64,000 nucleotides of DNA from Williamsia phyllosphaerae. Lineage in GTDB: Bacteria; Actinomycetota; Actinomycetes; Mycobacteriales; Mycobacteriaceae. The notes under the pieces are model-generated. The model did no database searches. It saw only the letters and a list, made by a program, of their open reading frames with translations, and was not told where the DNA came from. The stretch's first letter is position 1; the number at the start of each line of letters is the position of its first letter. Positions 26,216 to 37,006 of the stretch are shown here, piece by piece. Location: the NCBI RefSeq assembly GCF_014635305.1, contig NZ_BMCS01000002.1:186001-250000 (forward strand). The letters run 5' to 3'. The position numbers were made by a program, and so were the translations under genes.

Positions 26216-28021
26216 TCAGGCGCTCACGCCGTCGCGTCGCACTCCCGCGACCGGGAACAGCGACGACCCGTCGACCTGTGCCCCGCTGCCGTTGGTGATG
26301 GCCACGATCGGCAGACGCAGGGCGCCGGGTGCCGATTCCGGGACGACCGGCGACTGCGGCGCGACCGCGGTGATGCGACGGTAGGCCTCGCCCTGCGTGG
26401 GTCGGGTGTCGACGCTGTTCTTGTTGGGCCAGAACGACATCGCCCGCTCGGCCTGCGCGCTGATCGACAGCGACGGGTTCACACCCAGGTTGGCGCTGAT
26501 CGCGGACCCGTCGGTCACGTGCAGGGTCGGGTAGTTCCAGACGCGGTGGAACGGGTCGATCACGCCGGTCGACGGCTTGTCGGAGATCACACAACCGCCC
26601 AGGTAGTGCGCGGTCATCGGCATGTTGAACACGTCGCCCCAGGTGCCACCAGCCAGGCCACCGAGCTTGGCCGCCACACGCTGCGCTGCCTCGTTGCCCT
26701 TCGGGATCCAGGTGGGGTTGGGCTCGCCGTGGCCCTGTCGGCTGTTGACGAAGCGGAACGGTCCGAGCTTCTGCACGAACGTCGTCAGCGAGTTGTTCTT
26801 GTTCTGCATCACCAGCAGGATCACCGTGCGCTGCGACCAGTGCCGGACGTTGATCAGCGACAGCAGCGCGAACGGGTTCTTGCGCACCTCGTCGAGGAAC
26901 TTGAGGAACCGGTTCCGGCCGGGCTCACCGTCGGTGAGCATCGTCTGCAGCAGGCCCATCGCGTTGGACCCCTTGCCGTAACGGCAGGGCTCGATGTGGG
27001 TGTCGGAGTCGGGGTGGATCGACGACGTGATCGCGACGCCCTCGGAGAAATCGTCGGTCGGATCGACCTTGGTGCGCATCGCGCCGAGGATCGCCTCGGA
27101 GTTGGTGCGGGTGAGTTCGCCGAGCGCGTCGGACAGCTCCGGCAGCGACCCGTCGTCCTTGGCCAGGTGCAGCAGCTTCTGGCTGTTGTAGGTGCCTGCC
27201 GCGACGATGACCTGGCCCGCGGTCAGGGTGCGGCGCCTGGCGCGCAGCTTCGTCCAGGTCCCGGTGCGCTCGGTGTCCACCGACCACGTCCCGTCGGCGT
27301 GCGGGTGCAGCCCGGTGACGGTCGTGCGATCGAGAATCTGCGCGCCGTTGCTCTCGGCGAGACCGAGGTAGTTCTTGAGCAGGGTGTTCTTCGCACCCAC
27401 CCGGCACCCGGTCATGCACGATCCGCACTCGGTACAGGCGGTGCGCGTGGGACCGGCCCCACCGAAGTACGGGTCGGGAACCGTCGCACCCGGGGCGCCG
27501 TCGCCGCCGGTCTTGGCGCCGAAGAACACGCCCACCGTCGTGGGTACGAACGTCTCGGCGACCCCCATCTCCTGCGCCAGGTCCTTCATGACCCGGTCGG
27601 AGTTGGTGAACGTCGGGTTGGTGACCACGCCGAGCATGCGACGAGCCTGGTCGTAGTACGGAGTGAGTTCGTCATCCCAGTCGGTGATGTGACCCCACTG
27701 CGGATCGGTGAAGAACGGCCTCGACGGCTTGTAGAGCGTGTTCGCGTAGTTCAGCGAACCGCCACCGACACCCGCGCCGGCCAGGACCATGACGTCGCGC
27801 AGCATGTGGATGCGCTGGATGCCGAACAGGCCGAGCTTGGGTGCCCACACGAACTTGTTCAGACGCCAGCTGGTCTTCGCATGATCGGAGTCCTCGAAGC
27901 GACGTCCCGCCTCGATCACGCCGACGCGATACCCCTTCTCCACCAGACGCAGTGCACTGACACTGCCGCCGAAGCCCGAACCGATGATCAGGACGTCAAA
28001 ATCAGTGGAGTCGTGCGCCAT
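26216..28021 (-). CDS. choD: GMC-family oxidoreductase, Rv3409c (ChoD)-like
   Basis: This 601-residue FAD enzyme starts [19 protein letters not shown] and continues with [17 protein letters not shown]. It closes with [19 protein letters not shown] and [15 protein letters not shown], all as in M. tuberculosis Rv3409c. That protein was named cholesterol oxidase, but its physiological substrate is uncertain. A cysteine motif [11 protein letters not shown] (196-206, CX2CX2CX3C) resembles an iron-sulphur site and is shared with the relative. ATG 28021 follows GAGAGG; the longer frame has no support. The gene lies between guaA and guaB3, although no metabolic connection with guanine synthesis is known. 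Confidence 0.85.
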   Translation of the reverse strand: MAHDSTDFDVLIIGSGFGGSVSALRLVEKGYRVGVIEAGRRFEDSDHAKTSWRLNKFVWAPKLGLFGIQRIHMLRDVMVLAGAGVGGGSLNYANTLYKPSRPFFTDPQWGHITDWDDELTPYYDQARRMLGVVTNPTFTNSDRVMKDLAQEMGVAETFVPTTVGVFFGAKTGGDGAPGATVPDPYFGGAGPTRTACTECGSCMTGCRVGAKNTLLKNYLGLAESNGAQILDRTTVTGLHPHADGTWSVDTERTGTWTKLRARRRTLTAGQVIVAAGTYNSQKLLHLAKDDGSLPELSDALGELTRTNSEAILGAMRTKVDPTDDFSEGVAITSSIHPDSDTHIEPCRYGKGSNAMGLLQTMLTDGEPGRNRFLKFLDEVRKNPFALLSLINVRHWSQRTVILLVMQNKNNSLTTFVQKLGPFRFVNSRQGHGEPNPTWIPKGNEAAQRVAAKLGGLAGGTWGDVFNMPMTAHYLGGCVISDKPSTGVIDPFHRVWNYPTLHVTDGSAISANLGVNPSLSISAQAERAMSFWPNKNSVDTRPTQGEAYRRITAVAPQSPVVPESAPGALRLPIVAITNGSGAQVDGSSLFPVAGVRRDGVSA

Positions 28022-28156
28022 TGCAGAACCTCTCGCCGTACCGGGGGTTGTCTCACGTACCGCGGCTGTGTCACACGTCTCTGTGACCGCCGTCAACAGA
28101 CAAAATGCTACCCGCCCGGTCCGCAATCCGGCGACACCTACGACGACACGGATCGG

Positions 28157-29299
28157 TCAGCTGCAGGCGGTGAGCCCGACCTTCTGGAATTCCTTGAGGT
28201 CGGAGTAGCCCGCCTTGGCCATCGACCGACGCAGACCACCGACGACGTTGAGCTGGCCGAACGGCTCCGACGACGGTCCGTGCAGCACCTCGGACAGCGG
28301 CGGACGGTCCTGCTCGCCGGCCACCTGCAGCAGCGCGCCCCGGGGCAGCGACGGGTGCGCTGCGGCCGCGGTCCAGAACCACCCGCGACCGGGGGCCTCG
28401 GCTGACGCGGCCAACGGGGTACCGAGCATCGCGGCGTCGGCACCGCAGGCGATCGCCTTCGCGAGGGTGCCCGACGAGTGGATGTCGCCGTCGGCGATGA
28501 CATGGACGTACCGACCGCCGGTCTCGTCGAGGTACTCCCGACGGGCGGCGGCCGCGTCGGCGATGGCGGTCGCCATCGGGACGCCGATGCCGAGCACCTC
28601 GCCGGTCGTGGTCGACCCGGCGGCCGAGCCGTACCCGACCACGACACCCGCGGCGCCGGTCCGCATCAGGTGCAGGGCGGTGCGGTGGTCGTGCACGCCA
28701 CCGGCGACGACCGGGATGTCGAGTTCGCTGATGAAGGTCTTGAGGTTGAGCGGTTCGCGATCGTCGTGCGAGACGTGCTCGGCGGAGATGATCGTGCCGT
28801 GCACGACGAGCAGATCGATACCTGCCTTGACCAGCGCGGGGGTCAGCTCCTGCGCGTTCTGCGGGCTGACCCGGACCGCGGTGGTGACGCCGGCGTCGCG
28901 CACGCGGGCGACGTTCTCGGCGAGCAGACCGGTGTCGAGGGGCGCGGCGTGCAGTTCCTGTAGCCGACGGATGGCCGCGGCCGGATCGACATCGTCGACC
29001 GCGATGGCGATCACCTCGGCGAGCTTGGCCTCCACGTCGCGGTGGCGGGCCCACAGTCCCTCACCGTTGAGCACACCGAGCGCGCCGAGTCGGCCGAGTT
29101 CGATCGCCGACTCCGGCGAGACGAGCGCATCGGTGGGATGCGACAGGATCGGGGTGTCGAACCGGTAGGCATCGAGCTGCCATGCCGTCGACACCTCGCT
29201 CGACGACCGGGTACGACGCGACGGGACGATGTTGATGTCGTCGAGTTCGAAGGTCTGCCGGGCGGTTCTGCCCATGCCGATGTCCACAAGATCCCGCAC
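28157..29299 (-). CDS. guaB3: GuaB3, IMP dehydrogenase-family protein
   Basis: This 380-residue protein has the IMPDH/GMP reductase TIM barrel but no CBS domains (TARQTFELDDINIVPSRRTRS at the start). At the catalytic loop, where IMP dehydrogenases have GPGSICTTR, it reads GYGSAAGSTTTGEVLG and has no cysteine. It therefore cannot use the usual thioimidate mechanism. It is the counterpart of Rv3410c, which is conserved next to guaB2 in Mycobacteriales and has no proven activity. It follows guaB2 after 78 bases in the same direction. Confidence 0.92.
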   Translation of the reverse strand: MRDLVDIGMGRTARQTFELDDINIVPSRRTRSSSEVSTAWQLDAYRFDTPILSHPTDALVSPESAIELGRLGALGVLNGEGLWARHRDVEAKLAEVIAIAVDDVDPAAAIRRLQELHAAPLDTGLLAENVARVRDAGVTTAVRVSPQNAQELTPALVKAGIDLLVVHGTIISAEHVSHDDREPLNLKTFISELDIPVVAGGVHDHRTALHLMRTGAAGVVVGYGSAAGSTTTGEVLGIGVPMATAIADAAAARREYLDETGGRYVHVIADGDIHSSGTLAKAIACGADAAMLGTPLAASAEAPGRGWFWTAAAAHPSLPRGALLQVAGEQDRPPLSEVLHGPSSEPFGQLNVVGGLRRSMAKAGYSDLKEFQKVGLTACS

Positions 29300-29377
29300 C
29301 GATGCGCCCTTCTGTCAACCATGGCTCAACCGACCGGGACCCGGTCGGGGCTTACGTCTACGACGATCGCTGCGCGA

Positions 29378-31488
<2,111 letters not shown>

Positions 31489-31519
31489 TCGTCGCCATCG
31501 ACTCGACACACCGACTCAC

Positions 31520-31562
31520 ACACGACAACGGCCGACGGGATCACCGTCGGCCGTTGTCGTGT
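31520..31562. terminator. Bidirectional intrinsic terminator
   Basis: A perfect 19-base stem (31520-31538 with 31544-31562) with a five-base loop lies between the convergent DUF5319 gene and rsdA. No long T tract is present, as is common in actinobacteria. Confidence 0.88.
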
Positions 31563-31572
31563 CCGGAGAGAA

Positions 31573-32475
31573 TCAGCCCGCGGGCGTCGTGGTGGTCGTC
31601 GTCGTCGGCGAGCCGCTCGGCTCCTCGTCGGCCGGGGTCGATGCGGGGACCTGCGGCGTGGTGGTCACCGGCGTCGACGGTTTCGTCGTCGGCTTCGTCG
31701 GCCTGGTGGGCACGATCGCGCGGGCCCGCATCTGCTTCTGCTTGTCGAGGACGCTCGACGGGATCGACGGGATGACCTGGTCGGTCGGGACCTGGATCTC
31801 GATCGGCGGCAGACCGGGGATCGACGGCAGCGACGTGAGTGAGGTCAGCGGGTTGTCGGCGATCGGACCGACCTGGGTGGCCAGTCGCTGTGCCCAGTCC
31901 TGCATCCGCTGGCGGGCGTCGTCCCCGCTCATGCCGCTCACTTCTTGCTGAGCGCTGACCAGGTACTGCGCGGCCTCGCGCTTGTCGCCGGACGACAGTG
32001 CCTGTTCGGCCTTCTCCAGGTTCGACTGTGCGTTCGCCGAGGCGACGGTCTGACTCGCCGCACTGCCGAACATCGCCTCCTTGACCTTCCACAGCGGATC
32101 TCCGGGGGTGGAGTTCTGGGCGAGGACGGTGACGGCCCCGAAGGCGACGACGGCGACCGCCGCCGCGCCACTCACCATCCGGAGTCGCTTGAGCGCGGTG
32201 TGTCGGGATCCGGCACGCTTGGTCCGGGCGATCTCGGCCTCGACCTCGTCGAGGGTGGGACCTGCCGGCATGGGACGGGCGTCGATCTCGTGGCGCCACT
32301 CGGCCAACAGCGACGCCAACTGGTAGTCGGCGGCACCGTCGAGCCCGTTGCCCGGGACCTGGTTGCGGGACAGGGCGTCCAACAGCCGGTCGTCGGCGCG
32401 TAGCGATGCCAGATCGATCGGGGTGGCGTCGTCGGGGTCCTGGGGTGAGGACACGGGATAGTCACGGTCGTTCAT
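31573..32475 (-). CDS. rsdA: Anti-sigma-D factor RsdA
   Basis: This 300-residue membrane protein has a cytoplasmic N-terminal sigma-binding region (IDLASLRADDRLLDALSRN), one transmembrane helix (about 100-117) and an extracellular helical region. The C-terminal tail is rich in threonine and proline and ends in a run of threonines. It matches Rv3413c in layout and position. It would hold SigD at the membrane until the anti-sigma factor is degraded. The start forms an ATGA overlap with the sigD stop. Confidence 0.9.
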   Translation of the reverse strand: MNDRDYPVSSPQDPDDATPIDLASLRADDRLLDALSRNQVPGNGLDGAADYQLASLLAEWRHEIDARPMPAGPTLDEVEAEIARTKRAGSRHTALKRLRMVSGAAAVAVVAFGAVTVLAQNSTPGDPLWKVKEAMFGSAASQTVASANAQSNLEKAEQALSSGDKREAAQYLVSAQQEVSGMSGDDARQRMQDWAQRLATQVGPIADNPLTSLTSLPSIPGLPPIEIQVPTDQVIPSIPSSVLDKQKQMRARAIVPTRPTKPTTKPSTPVTTTPQVPASTPADEEPSGSPTTTTTTTPAG

Positions 32476-33047
32476 CTGCCCTCACCTGCTCTCATCATCT
32501 CGCTCTTCAACTTGTTCAGTGCTCTGTGCTGTGCGACGCGCACCGCTCCCGCGGTGCTGCCGATCGCGTCGGCCGTCTCCTCCGCCGACATCCCCATCAC
32601 CAATCGCATGACCAGGACCTCGCGCTGCTTCTCCGGGAGCCGGTCGAGCAGCTCACTCATGCGCCGACTCGCGTCGGCGTTGAGCGCCATCTGTTCGGGC
32701 CCGTCGTCGACATCCATCGCCTCCGGGATGGTCTCGACGGGATCGGCCTTGACCCGGGCGGCCCCACGATGTGCGTCGGCGACCTTGTGGGCGGCGATGC
32801 CGTACACAAAGGCCATGAACGGCCGCCCCTGGTCTGAATACCTGGGCAGCGCGGTCATCACGGCCATACAGACCTCCTGCGCCACATCGTCGGCGGACAG
32901 CGAATGCCGTTCACCAGCCCCCACCCTCGCCCTGCAATACCGCACGACAAGGGGCCGAACACTCTCGAGAACATCAGAGAGAGCTGACCGACTGCCCCGC
33001 CCTGCGGCGGCGACAGCGCGATCTAACTCGTCACCTGTGAGGATCAT
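32472..33047 (-). CDS. sigD: RNA polymerase sigma-D factor
   Basis: This 191-residue ECF sigma factor has region 2 (VRYCRARVGAGERHSLSADDVAQEVC) and region 4 (LPEKQREVLVMRLVMGMSAEETADAIGS). It is the counterpart of Rv3414c, which controls ribosomal, chaperone and lipid genes in stationary phase and starvation. It is followed with a four-base overlap by its anti-sigma gene. GTAACG and CGAT lie 16 bases apart just before the start, resembling the SigD promoter, but that placement would put transcription start inside the reading frame. Confidence 0.93.
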   Translation of the reverse strand: MILTGDELDRAVAAAGRGSRSALSDVLESVRPLVVRYCRARVGAGERHSLSADDVAQEVCMAVMTALPRYSDQGRPFMAFVYGIAAHKVADAHRGAARVKADPVETIPEAMDVDDGPEQMALNADASRRMSELLDRLPEKQREVLVMRLVMGMSAEETADAIGSTAGAVRVAQHRALNKLKSEMMRAGEGR

Positions 33048-33223
33048 CGTCGAGTGGGGTCCCTGCGTTACATGTGGCCGAACGAACGGGTCTGCGGTAC
33101 GACCAGGTCGGAGTCCGTGGTCATGGCTGTGGTCGTGGAAGTCCGCTCGTCAGCTTAGCGAGCGGAGCCGGGGAAAATCGTGACCACGGGTACAGATGGG
33201 TCACGAGATGACCCCGCGCACGC

Positions 33224-34057
33224 TCACACGGGCGTGAATCCGCCCCCGCGGGCGTTCAGTTCCCGGCGCAGACGTGCCTCGGAGTCGATCAGGTCCTCAT
33301 CTCCCTGTGCGGTGGTCCCGATCCCGACGAGCAGACTCGTCGCCGCCCACTCGAGAGGCAGCTGACCGTGCGTCCGTGCCGCGTCGGCACATTCGATGGC
33401 CACCTGCGCCGCCTCGGCCGTCGCACCGGTCGCGGCCGACGCCGCGGCGGCGATCAGGTCGGTCTTGATCCGATGTCGCACCGATGGGCACGCGTCGAGC
33501 AGCTCGACGCGTTCGAGCATCGCCGTGCGTGCCCGGTGTGCCTCACCCCGGTACAGGGCCGACTCGGTCCGCACCCACAGATGTCGTAGCCGCAGTCGGC
33601 CGGTCCAGATCCAGGGCTCGCCGTCGTCCATGCCGGCCAGGACGATCTCACAGCGGGCCAGCAGCCGGTCCGCCAGATCGAATCGGGCCGACCCGAGGCT
33701 GTCCGCGGCCAACCCGATCAACGCGTCGAGGACCGCCGCCCGGGCCACCGCGTCGGTTGCCTCACCGGTCGCCCACCACAGCGCCTCGCCGTCGTGTCGG
33801 CGTGCCCTCGCATGCCGACCGGCCTGCCGCAGGTGTGAGGCCCGGGTGGAGTACGCCAGCGAACGGACGGCCGGGTCCGCCGTCGACCTGTCCGCGCGGT
33901 CGAGTTCCGCCGATGCCGCGGCGTAGTGACCGCGGGCTCCCGCGGCAACCGCTCGCATCCACGAATCGATCGCCGTCTCGCCGCCCCGGGATCGCATCGG
34001 GGTGATCGCGGAACCCGGTCGGGATCCGAATGCGATGGCCTGCAGATCGTCATTCAT
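33224..34057 (-). CDS. Rv3415c-like helical-repeat protein
   Basis: This 277-residue, alanine- and arginine-rich, all-helical protein has a pattern like tetratricopeptide repeats (GHYAAASAELDRADR, AYSTRASHLRQAGRHARARR). No enzymatic motif is seen. It lies between sigD and whiB3 exactly as Rv3415c does, so orthology rests mainly on position and length. ATG 34057 was chosen because the longer frame runs into the whiB3 upstream region. Cytoplasmic, function unknown. Confidence 0.75.
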   Translation of the reverse strand: MNDDLQAIAFGSRPGSAITPMRSRGGETAIDSWMRAVAAGARGHYAAASAELDRADRSTADPAVRSLAYSTRASHLRQAGRHARARRHDGEALWWATGEATDAVARAAVLDALIGLAADSLGSARFDLADRLLARCEIVLAGMDDGEPWIWTGRLRLRHLWVRTESALYRGEAHRARTAMLERVELLDACPSVRHRIKTDLIAAAASAATGATAEAAQVAIECADAARTHGQLPLEWAATSLLVGIGTTAQGDEDLIDSEARLRRELNARGGGFTPV

Positions 34058-34105
34058 GGGTATATCGTGCTGCGCTCGGCGATGTAGCGAGAAATTAACC
34101 TTGTG

Positions 34106-34133
34106 TTGACGCGGCACAATGGCCACTTTATGT
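34106..34133 (+). promoter_or_regulatory. Weak sigma-A-like promoter, distal
   Basis: TTGACG is followed after 16 bases by TTATGT, overlapping the candidate PhoP repeats. It could serve whiB3 with a very long leader. Confidence 0.3.
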
Positions 34134-34150
34134 CACCGGCATGTCACTCG
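34133..34150 (+). promoter_or_regulatory. Possible PhoP box upstream of whiB3
   Basis: Two direct repeats, TCACCGG and TCACTCG, are separated by four bases. This is the 7-4-7 arrangement of the mycobacterial PhoP consensus TCACAGC-N4-TCACAGC, of which only the TCAC part is well kept. In M. tuberculosis whiB3 is a PhoP target. Confidence 0.35.
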
Positions 34151-34382
34151 AATGTGTACTCCATGTGACCCGATCCCACGCAAACGGGCAATTGTCCACC
34201 GATTCCCGGTGCACCGACCGCCGCGGCCTCGAACCCGAATTATTGTGCCTGACGAGCATTTTGATCGTCGACGACGATGCAGACCGTGGTCCGTTTGTGG
34301 GAGTCACCGCATGACAGAACTTGGCAACCCACCGTTAACATCGGGGCGATCTCGAGCCTTTTTGCGCAGGCCGGATGGCTTG

Positions 34383-34411
34383 TTGACTCGTTTTCACGGG
34401 TTTGCTTACCT
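34383..34411 (+). promoter_or_regulatory. Possible whiB3 proximal promoter
   Basis: TTGACT and TTACCT are separated by 17 bases about 95 bases before the whiB3 ATG. The -35 is good and the -10 is poor. Confidence 0.35.
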
Positions 34412-34507
34412 AGATCGAGTCGGACGGGAACAACGTTGTACTCGGCCACGGAGAACTGCTTCACCCAACCAGTTCACGCCGATCTCGGCAGTTCAAGGAG
34501 CCAGCAG

Positions 34508-34804
34508 ATGCCTCAGCCAAACAGCCTTCCCGGACCCAACGCGGATATCTGGGACTGGCAGATGAAGGGACTCTGCCGGGGCGTCGACTCGTCGATGTTC
34601 TTCCACCCGGACGGTGAGCGCGGTCGCGCCCGGGCCCATCGTGAGCGCCGCGCCAAGGAGCTGTGCCACCAGTGCCCCGTCATCGCACAGTGCCGTGAGC
34701 ACGCCCTCGCCGTCGCCGAGCCGTACGGCATCTGGGGAGGACTCTCGGAGTCCGAGCGCGGGATCCTGATGAAGCGCGGCGTCGGTCGCCGCATGGCCGG
34801 CTGA
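34508..34804 (+). CDS. whiB3: WhiB3 iron-sulphur redox regulator
   Basis: This 98-residue Wbl protein has the four cluster-ligand cysteines C23, C53, C56 and C62 and the GIWGG turn (about 74-78) that contacts sigma-A. Its N-terminus (MPQPNSLPGPNADIWDWQ) is nearly that of M. tuberculosis WhiB3. It senses oxygen, nitric oxide and redox state through a [4Fe-4S] cluster and controls lipid and redox genes. GGAG lies nine bases upstream of ATG 34508. It ends at a strong hairpin shared in sequence with the groEL1 terminator. Confidence 0.95.
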   Translation: MPQPNSLPGPNADIWDWQMKGLCRGVDSSMFFHPDGERGRARAHRERRAKELCHQCPVIAQCREHALAVAEPYGIWGGLSESERGILMKRGVGRRMAG

Positions 34805-34820
34805 CCGACCCACACACACG

Positions 34821-34863
34821 ACGCCGCGAGGGGCATCCGGGATCCGGGTGCCCCTCGAGGCGT
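34821..34863. terminator. Bidirectional terminator after whiB3
   Basis: A hairpin ACGCC-GCGAGGGGCA / TGCCCCTCGA-GGCGT (one mismatch) with an inner CCGG/CCGG pair lies between convergent whiB3 and the F420 oxidoreductase. Positions 34827-34842 are identical to 37685-37700. Confidence 0.82.
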
Positions 34864-34885
34864 GTTCGGCAGTGGTGTGAGCGCG

Positions 34886-35917
34886 TCACCGACGCCCGTA
34901 GGCCTCGATGATCGGTTCGAGTTCGCCCGGAGTGGCCCCGTGCAGTATCACCGCGTCGCACCCCAGGTCGAACTGATGTCGGATGGCGGCGACGCATCGA
35001 TCGGGCGTGCCGGTGGCCGCGGCGGCCAACCACTCCTGCGGGATCAGCGTCGCCGCGTGCTCGAGTTGATCCGGCGTGCCGACGATGTCGAGGCCCGCCA
35101 CGCTGCTGATCACCGGATCGGTCAGGAAACGCTGCAGGACGGCGGGATCCCATCGGTTGGTCTCGACCATGAGGGCGCCGTATCCCTGCAGATAGGTCCC
35201 CAGGCGCCCGACGGTCTTGCGCATCCGGTCCGCCTCGGGCACGTGGTCGCCGACGGTGGCCAGACACGCCCACACCCGCACGCGGTCCGGATCCCTCCCG
35301 GCGCGCTCGGCCGCCGTCTTCACGGTCTCGACGCACCGTCGGGTGGTCTCGTCGGTGAAGTAGGTGTGCAGGATGACGTCGTCGAACAGGCGGCCGCCCA
35401 GTTCGAGCGTGCGGGGTCCGAACGCGACCAACGCCATCGGCAGGTACTCGTCGAGCGACCCGTCGAGGTGCAGCACCGGGAACTTCCCGGCCGGTCCGTC
35501 GTGGCCGATGATCGTCTCCCCCCGGAACAACGCCCGCATGATGCCCACGAAGTCCTCGATGGCCGCGGTCGTGATCGGCGGGATCCCGTAGGCGTCCTGC
35601 AGCATTCGGATCCCCCGGCCCAGTCCGAGGGTGAAGCGGCCGCCGGTGAGGTCCCGCGCCGTCCGCGTCATGCCCGCGGTCACCATCGGGTGTCGGGTGT
35701 TGTGGTTCGTCGCGGCCGTGCAGATGCCGATGTCGTCGCTCGCCGCACCTGCGGCGCCGGTCAGGACGGCGGCCTCCTTCTTGTTGTAGCGCTCGGAGAT
35801 GAACGCCGTTCCCAGGCCGAGTCGTTGGGCGCCGCGGACCTCCTCGACGATGTCGCGGACGCCGCCGGGCTGCCCCGCCAACAGGTACGCCCCGAGTTCG
35901 GGGTGGCGTGGGGTCAC
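34886..35917 (-). CDS. LLM-class F420-dependent oxidoreductase (TIGR03857-type)
   Basis: This 343-residue TIM-barrel protein belongs to the luciferase-like monooxygenase family. Characteristic segments are GLGTAFISERYNKKEAAVL, TAATNHNTRHPMVTAGM and GGRFTLGLGRG. The actinobacterial subfamily uses coenzyme F420 rather than FMN. The substrate is unknown. It is the last gene of an operon with a TetR regulator and a phosphotransferase, overlapping the latter by four bases. That suggests joint turnover of a small molecule. Confidence 0.85.
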   Translation of the reverse strand: MTPRHPELGAYLLAGQPGGVRDIVEEVRGAQRLGLGTAFISERYNKKEAAVLTGAAGAASDDIGICTAATNHNTRHPMVTAGMTRTARDLTGGRFTLGLGRGIRMLQDAYGIPPITTAAIEDFVGIMRALFRGETIIGHDGPAGKFPVLHLDGSLDEYLPMALVAFGPRTLELGGRLFDDVILHTYFTDETTRRCVETVKTAAERAGRDPDRVRVWACLATVGDHVPEADRMRKTVGRLGTYLQGYGALMVETNRWDPAVLQRFLTDPVISSVAGLDIVGTPDQLEHAATLIPQEWLAAAATGTPDRCVAAIRHQFDLGCDAVILHGATPGELEPIIEAYGRR

Positions 35918-37002
35918 GACCGGTCGCCGACGAGATCGAGGGTTCCCAGGTCGCGTATCGCCTCGCAGCCCCGCTCGATCATCGCGATGAACATGTCGTC
36001 ACCGCGGTCGGATCCGGCGGCGAAGGCGAACCCCAGCGTGGTGATGAGCGGGATCGACAACATCCCGGATCGGTAGTCCCGCCAACACGTCTGGGCGTCG
36101 TATCCGGCGACACCGTGCTCCGACAACGCCTGGTGGTAGGCCGCGACGAGGTCACGTTCGTGTTCGGCGCGGGTGTGGGGGTCGAGGCTGGTGGCGACGA
36201 AGTAGGCGAGATCACGCGCAGGCAGCCCCACGCTCAAGGTCTGCCAGTCGACCACGGTGACCTCGTCGGTCTCGGGGTGGAACAACAGGTTGTCCAGTCG
36301 GAAGTCGCCGTGCAGCAACGAGAAACGTTCGGTGTCCGAACGCAGCCACGGCGTGATGGCCTCGGCGCAGTCGGTGAGGGTGGCGCGGTCGGTGGCACTG
36401 AGCGAGTGCCCGAGTCGGTCGATCGTGGTGGTGGTGGCGATGCGCGCGAGGTCGCCGAACCCGCCGGCGCCGGCCGCGTCCGGGACCGGCATGACGACAC
36501 CGTCGAGGGTCAGCCACGTCGGGTCGCACCACCGCGGACCGTGCAGCCCGGCCAACGCCCGGACCGCCGCGCGGGCCTGCGCCGGTGTGCATCCGGCGAT
36601 CTGGTCGCCCTGTACAGCCGGCGCGAGATCGGCCAACACCAGCACGAAGTCGGCGGCGTCGTCGCTGATGTCGATGTGCAGACAGTCCGGGATCGGGACG
36701 GCGACGGTGTCGGCGACGCGGGAGTAGAAGACGTGCTCGGAGCGATATCCCAGCGCCACCCGCTCGCGCACGCCCGCGTCCTGCGACGGCAACTTCACCA
36801 CGAGCGTGGCCGGTGCCGACTCGGTCGGGTCGGCGTAGGTGACACTCAGCCGGTAGGTCGCCCCCGTCTGGCCGGTTCCCACCGGCTCGACCGTCACCGT
36901 GTCGACGGACACCGGGTGGTCGTCGGTGCCGAGGACCGACTCGAGCCACCGGCCGGTCAACTCCTGCGGGCTCGAGGGGATCGCTGATGCTGTCGGCGAC
37001 AT
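35914..37002 (-). CDS. APH/ecdysteroid-kinase-like phosphotransferase
   Basis: This 362-residue protein has the aminoglycoside phosphotransferase kinase fold: ATLVVKLPSQD holds the ATP-binding lysine, LLHGDFRLDNLLFH is the catalytic loop and VTVVDWQTLSVG the metal-binding aspartate. Relatives phosphorylate small hydroxylated compounds or serve in acyl-CoA and macrolide metabolism. Antibiotic resistance is possible but not supported by context. It follows the TetR gene after four bases and overlaps the F420 oxidoreductase. Confidence 0.85.
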   Translation of the reverse strand: MSPTASAIPSSPQELTGRWLESVLGTDDHPVSVDTVTVEPVGTGQTGATYRLSVTYADPTESAPATLVVKLPSQDAGVRERVALGYRSEHVFYSRVADTVAVPIPDCLHIDISDDAADFVLVLADLAPAVQGDQIAGCTPAQARAAVRALAGLHGPRWCDPTWLTLDGVVMPVPDAAGAGGFGDLARIATTTTIDRLGHSLSATDRATLTDCAEAITPWLRSDTERFSLLHGDFRLDNLLFHPETDEVTVVDWQTLSVGLPARDLAYFVATSLDPHTRAEHERDLVAAYHQALSEHGVAGYDAQTCWRDYRSGMLSIPLITTLGFAFAAGSDRGDDMFIAMIERGCEAIRDLGTLDLVGDRS

Positions 37003-37006
37003 CTGT

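Larger units (their letters stand above)
34058..34507 (+). promoter_or_regulatory. Long whiB3 upstream region without a gene
   Basis: This 450-base interval is AT-richer than its surroundings and contains no convincing reading frame. It holds a possible PhoP-type repeat (34133-34150) and promoter-like elements. The nearer of these would give a 5' UTR of about 90 bases, and the 34106-34133 element would give one of more than 350 bases. Long 5' regions are typical of whiB genes. Confidence 0.6.

Noticed and set aside
26045..28405. 786-codon plus-strand frame opposite the GMC oxidoreductase and guaA
   Set aside because: Antisense shadow; the minus-strand proteins are well-supported families and cover the region.
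34153..34180. Possible CRP site upstream of whiB3
   Set aside because: Only the TGTGA half-site is present; the other half does not match TCACA.
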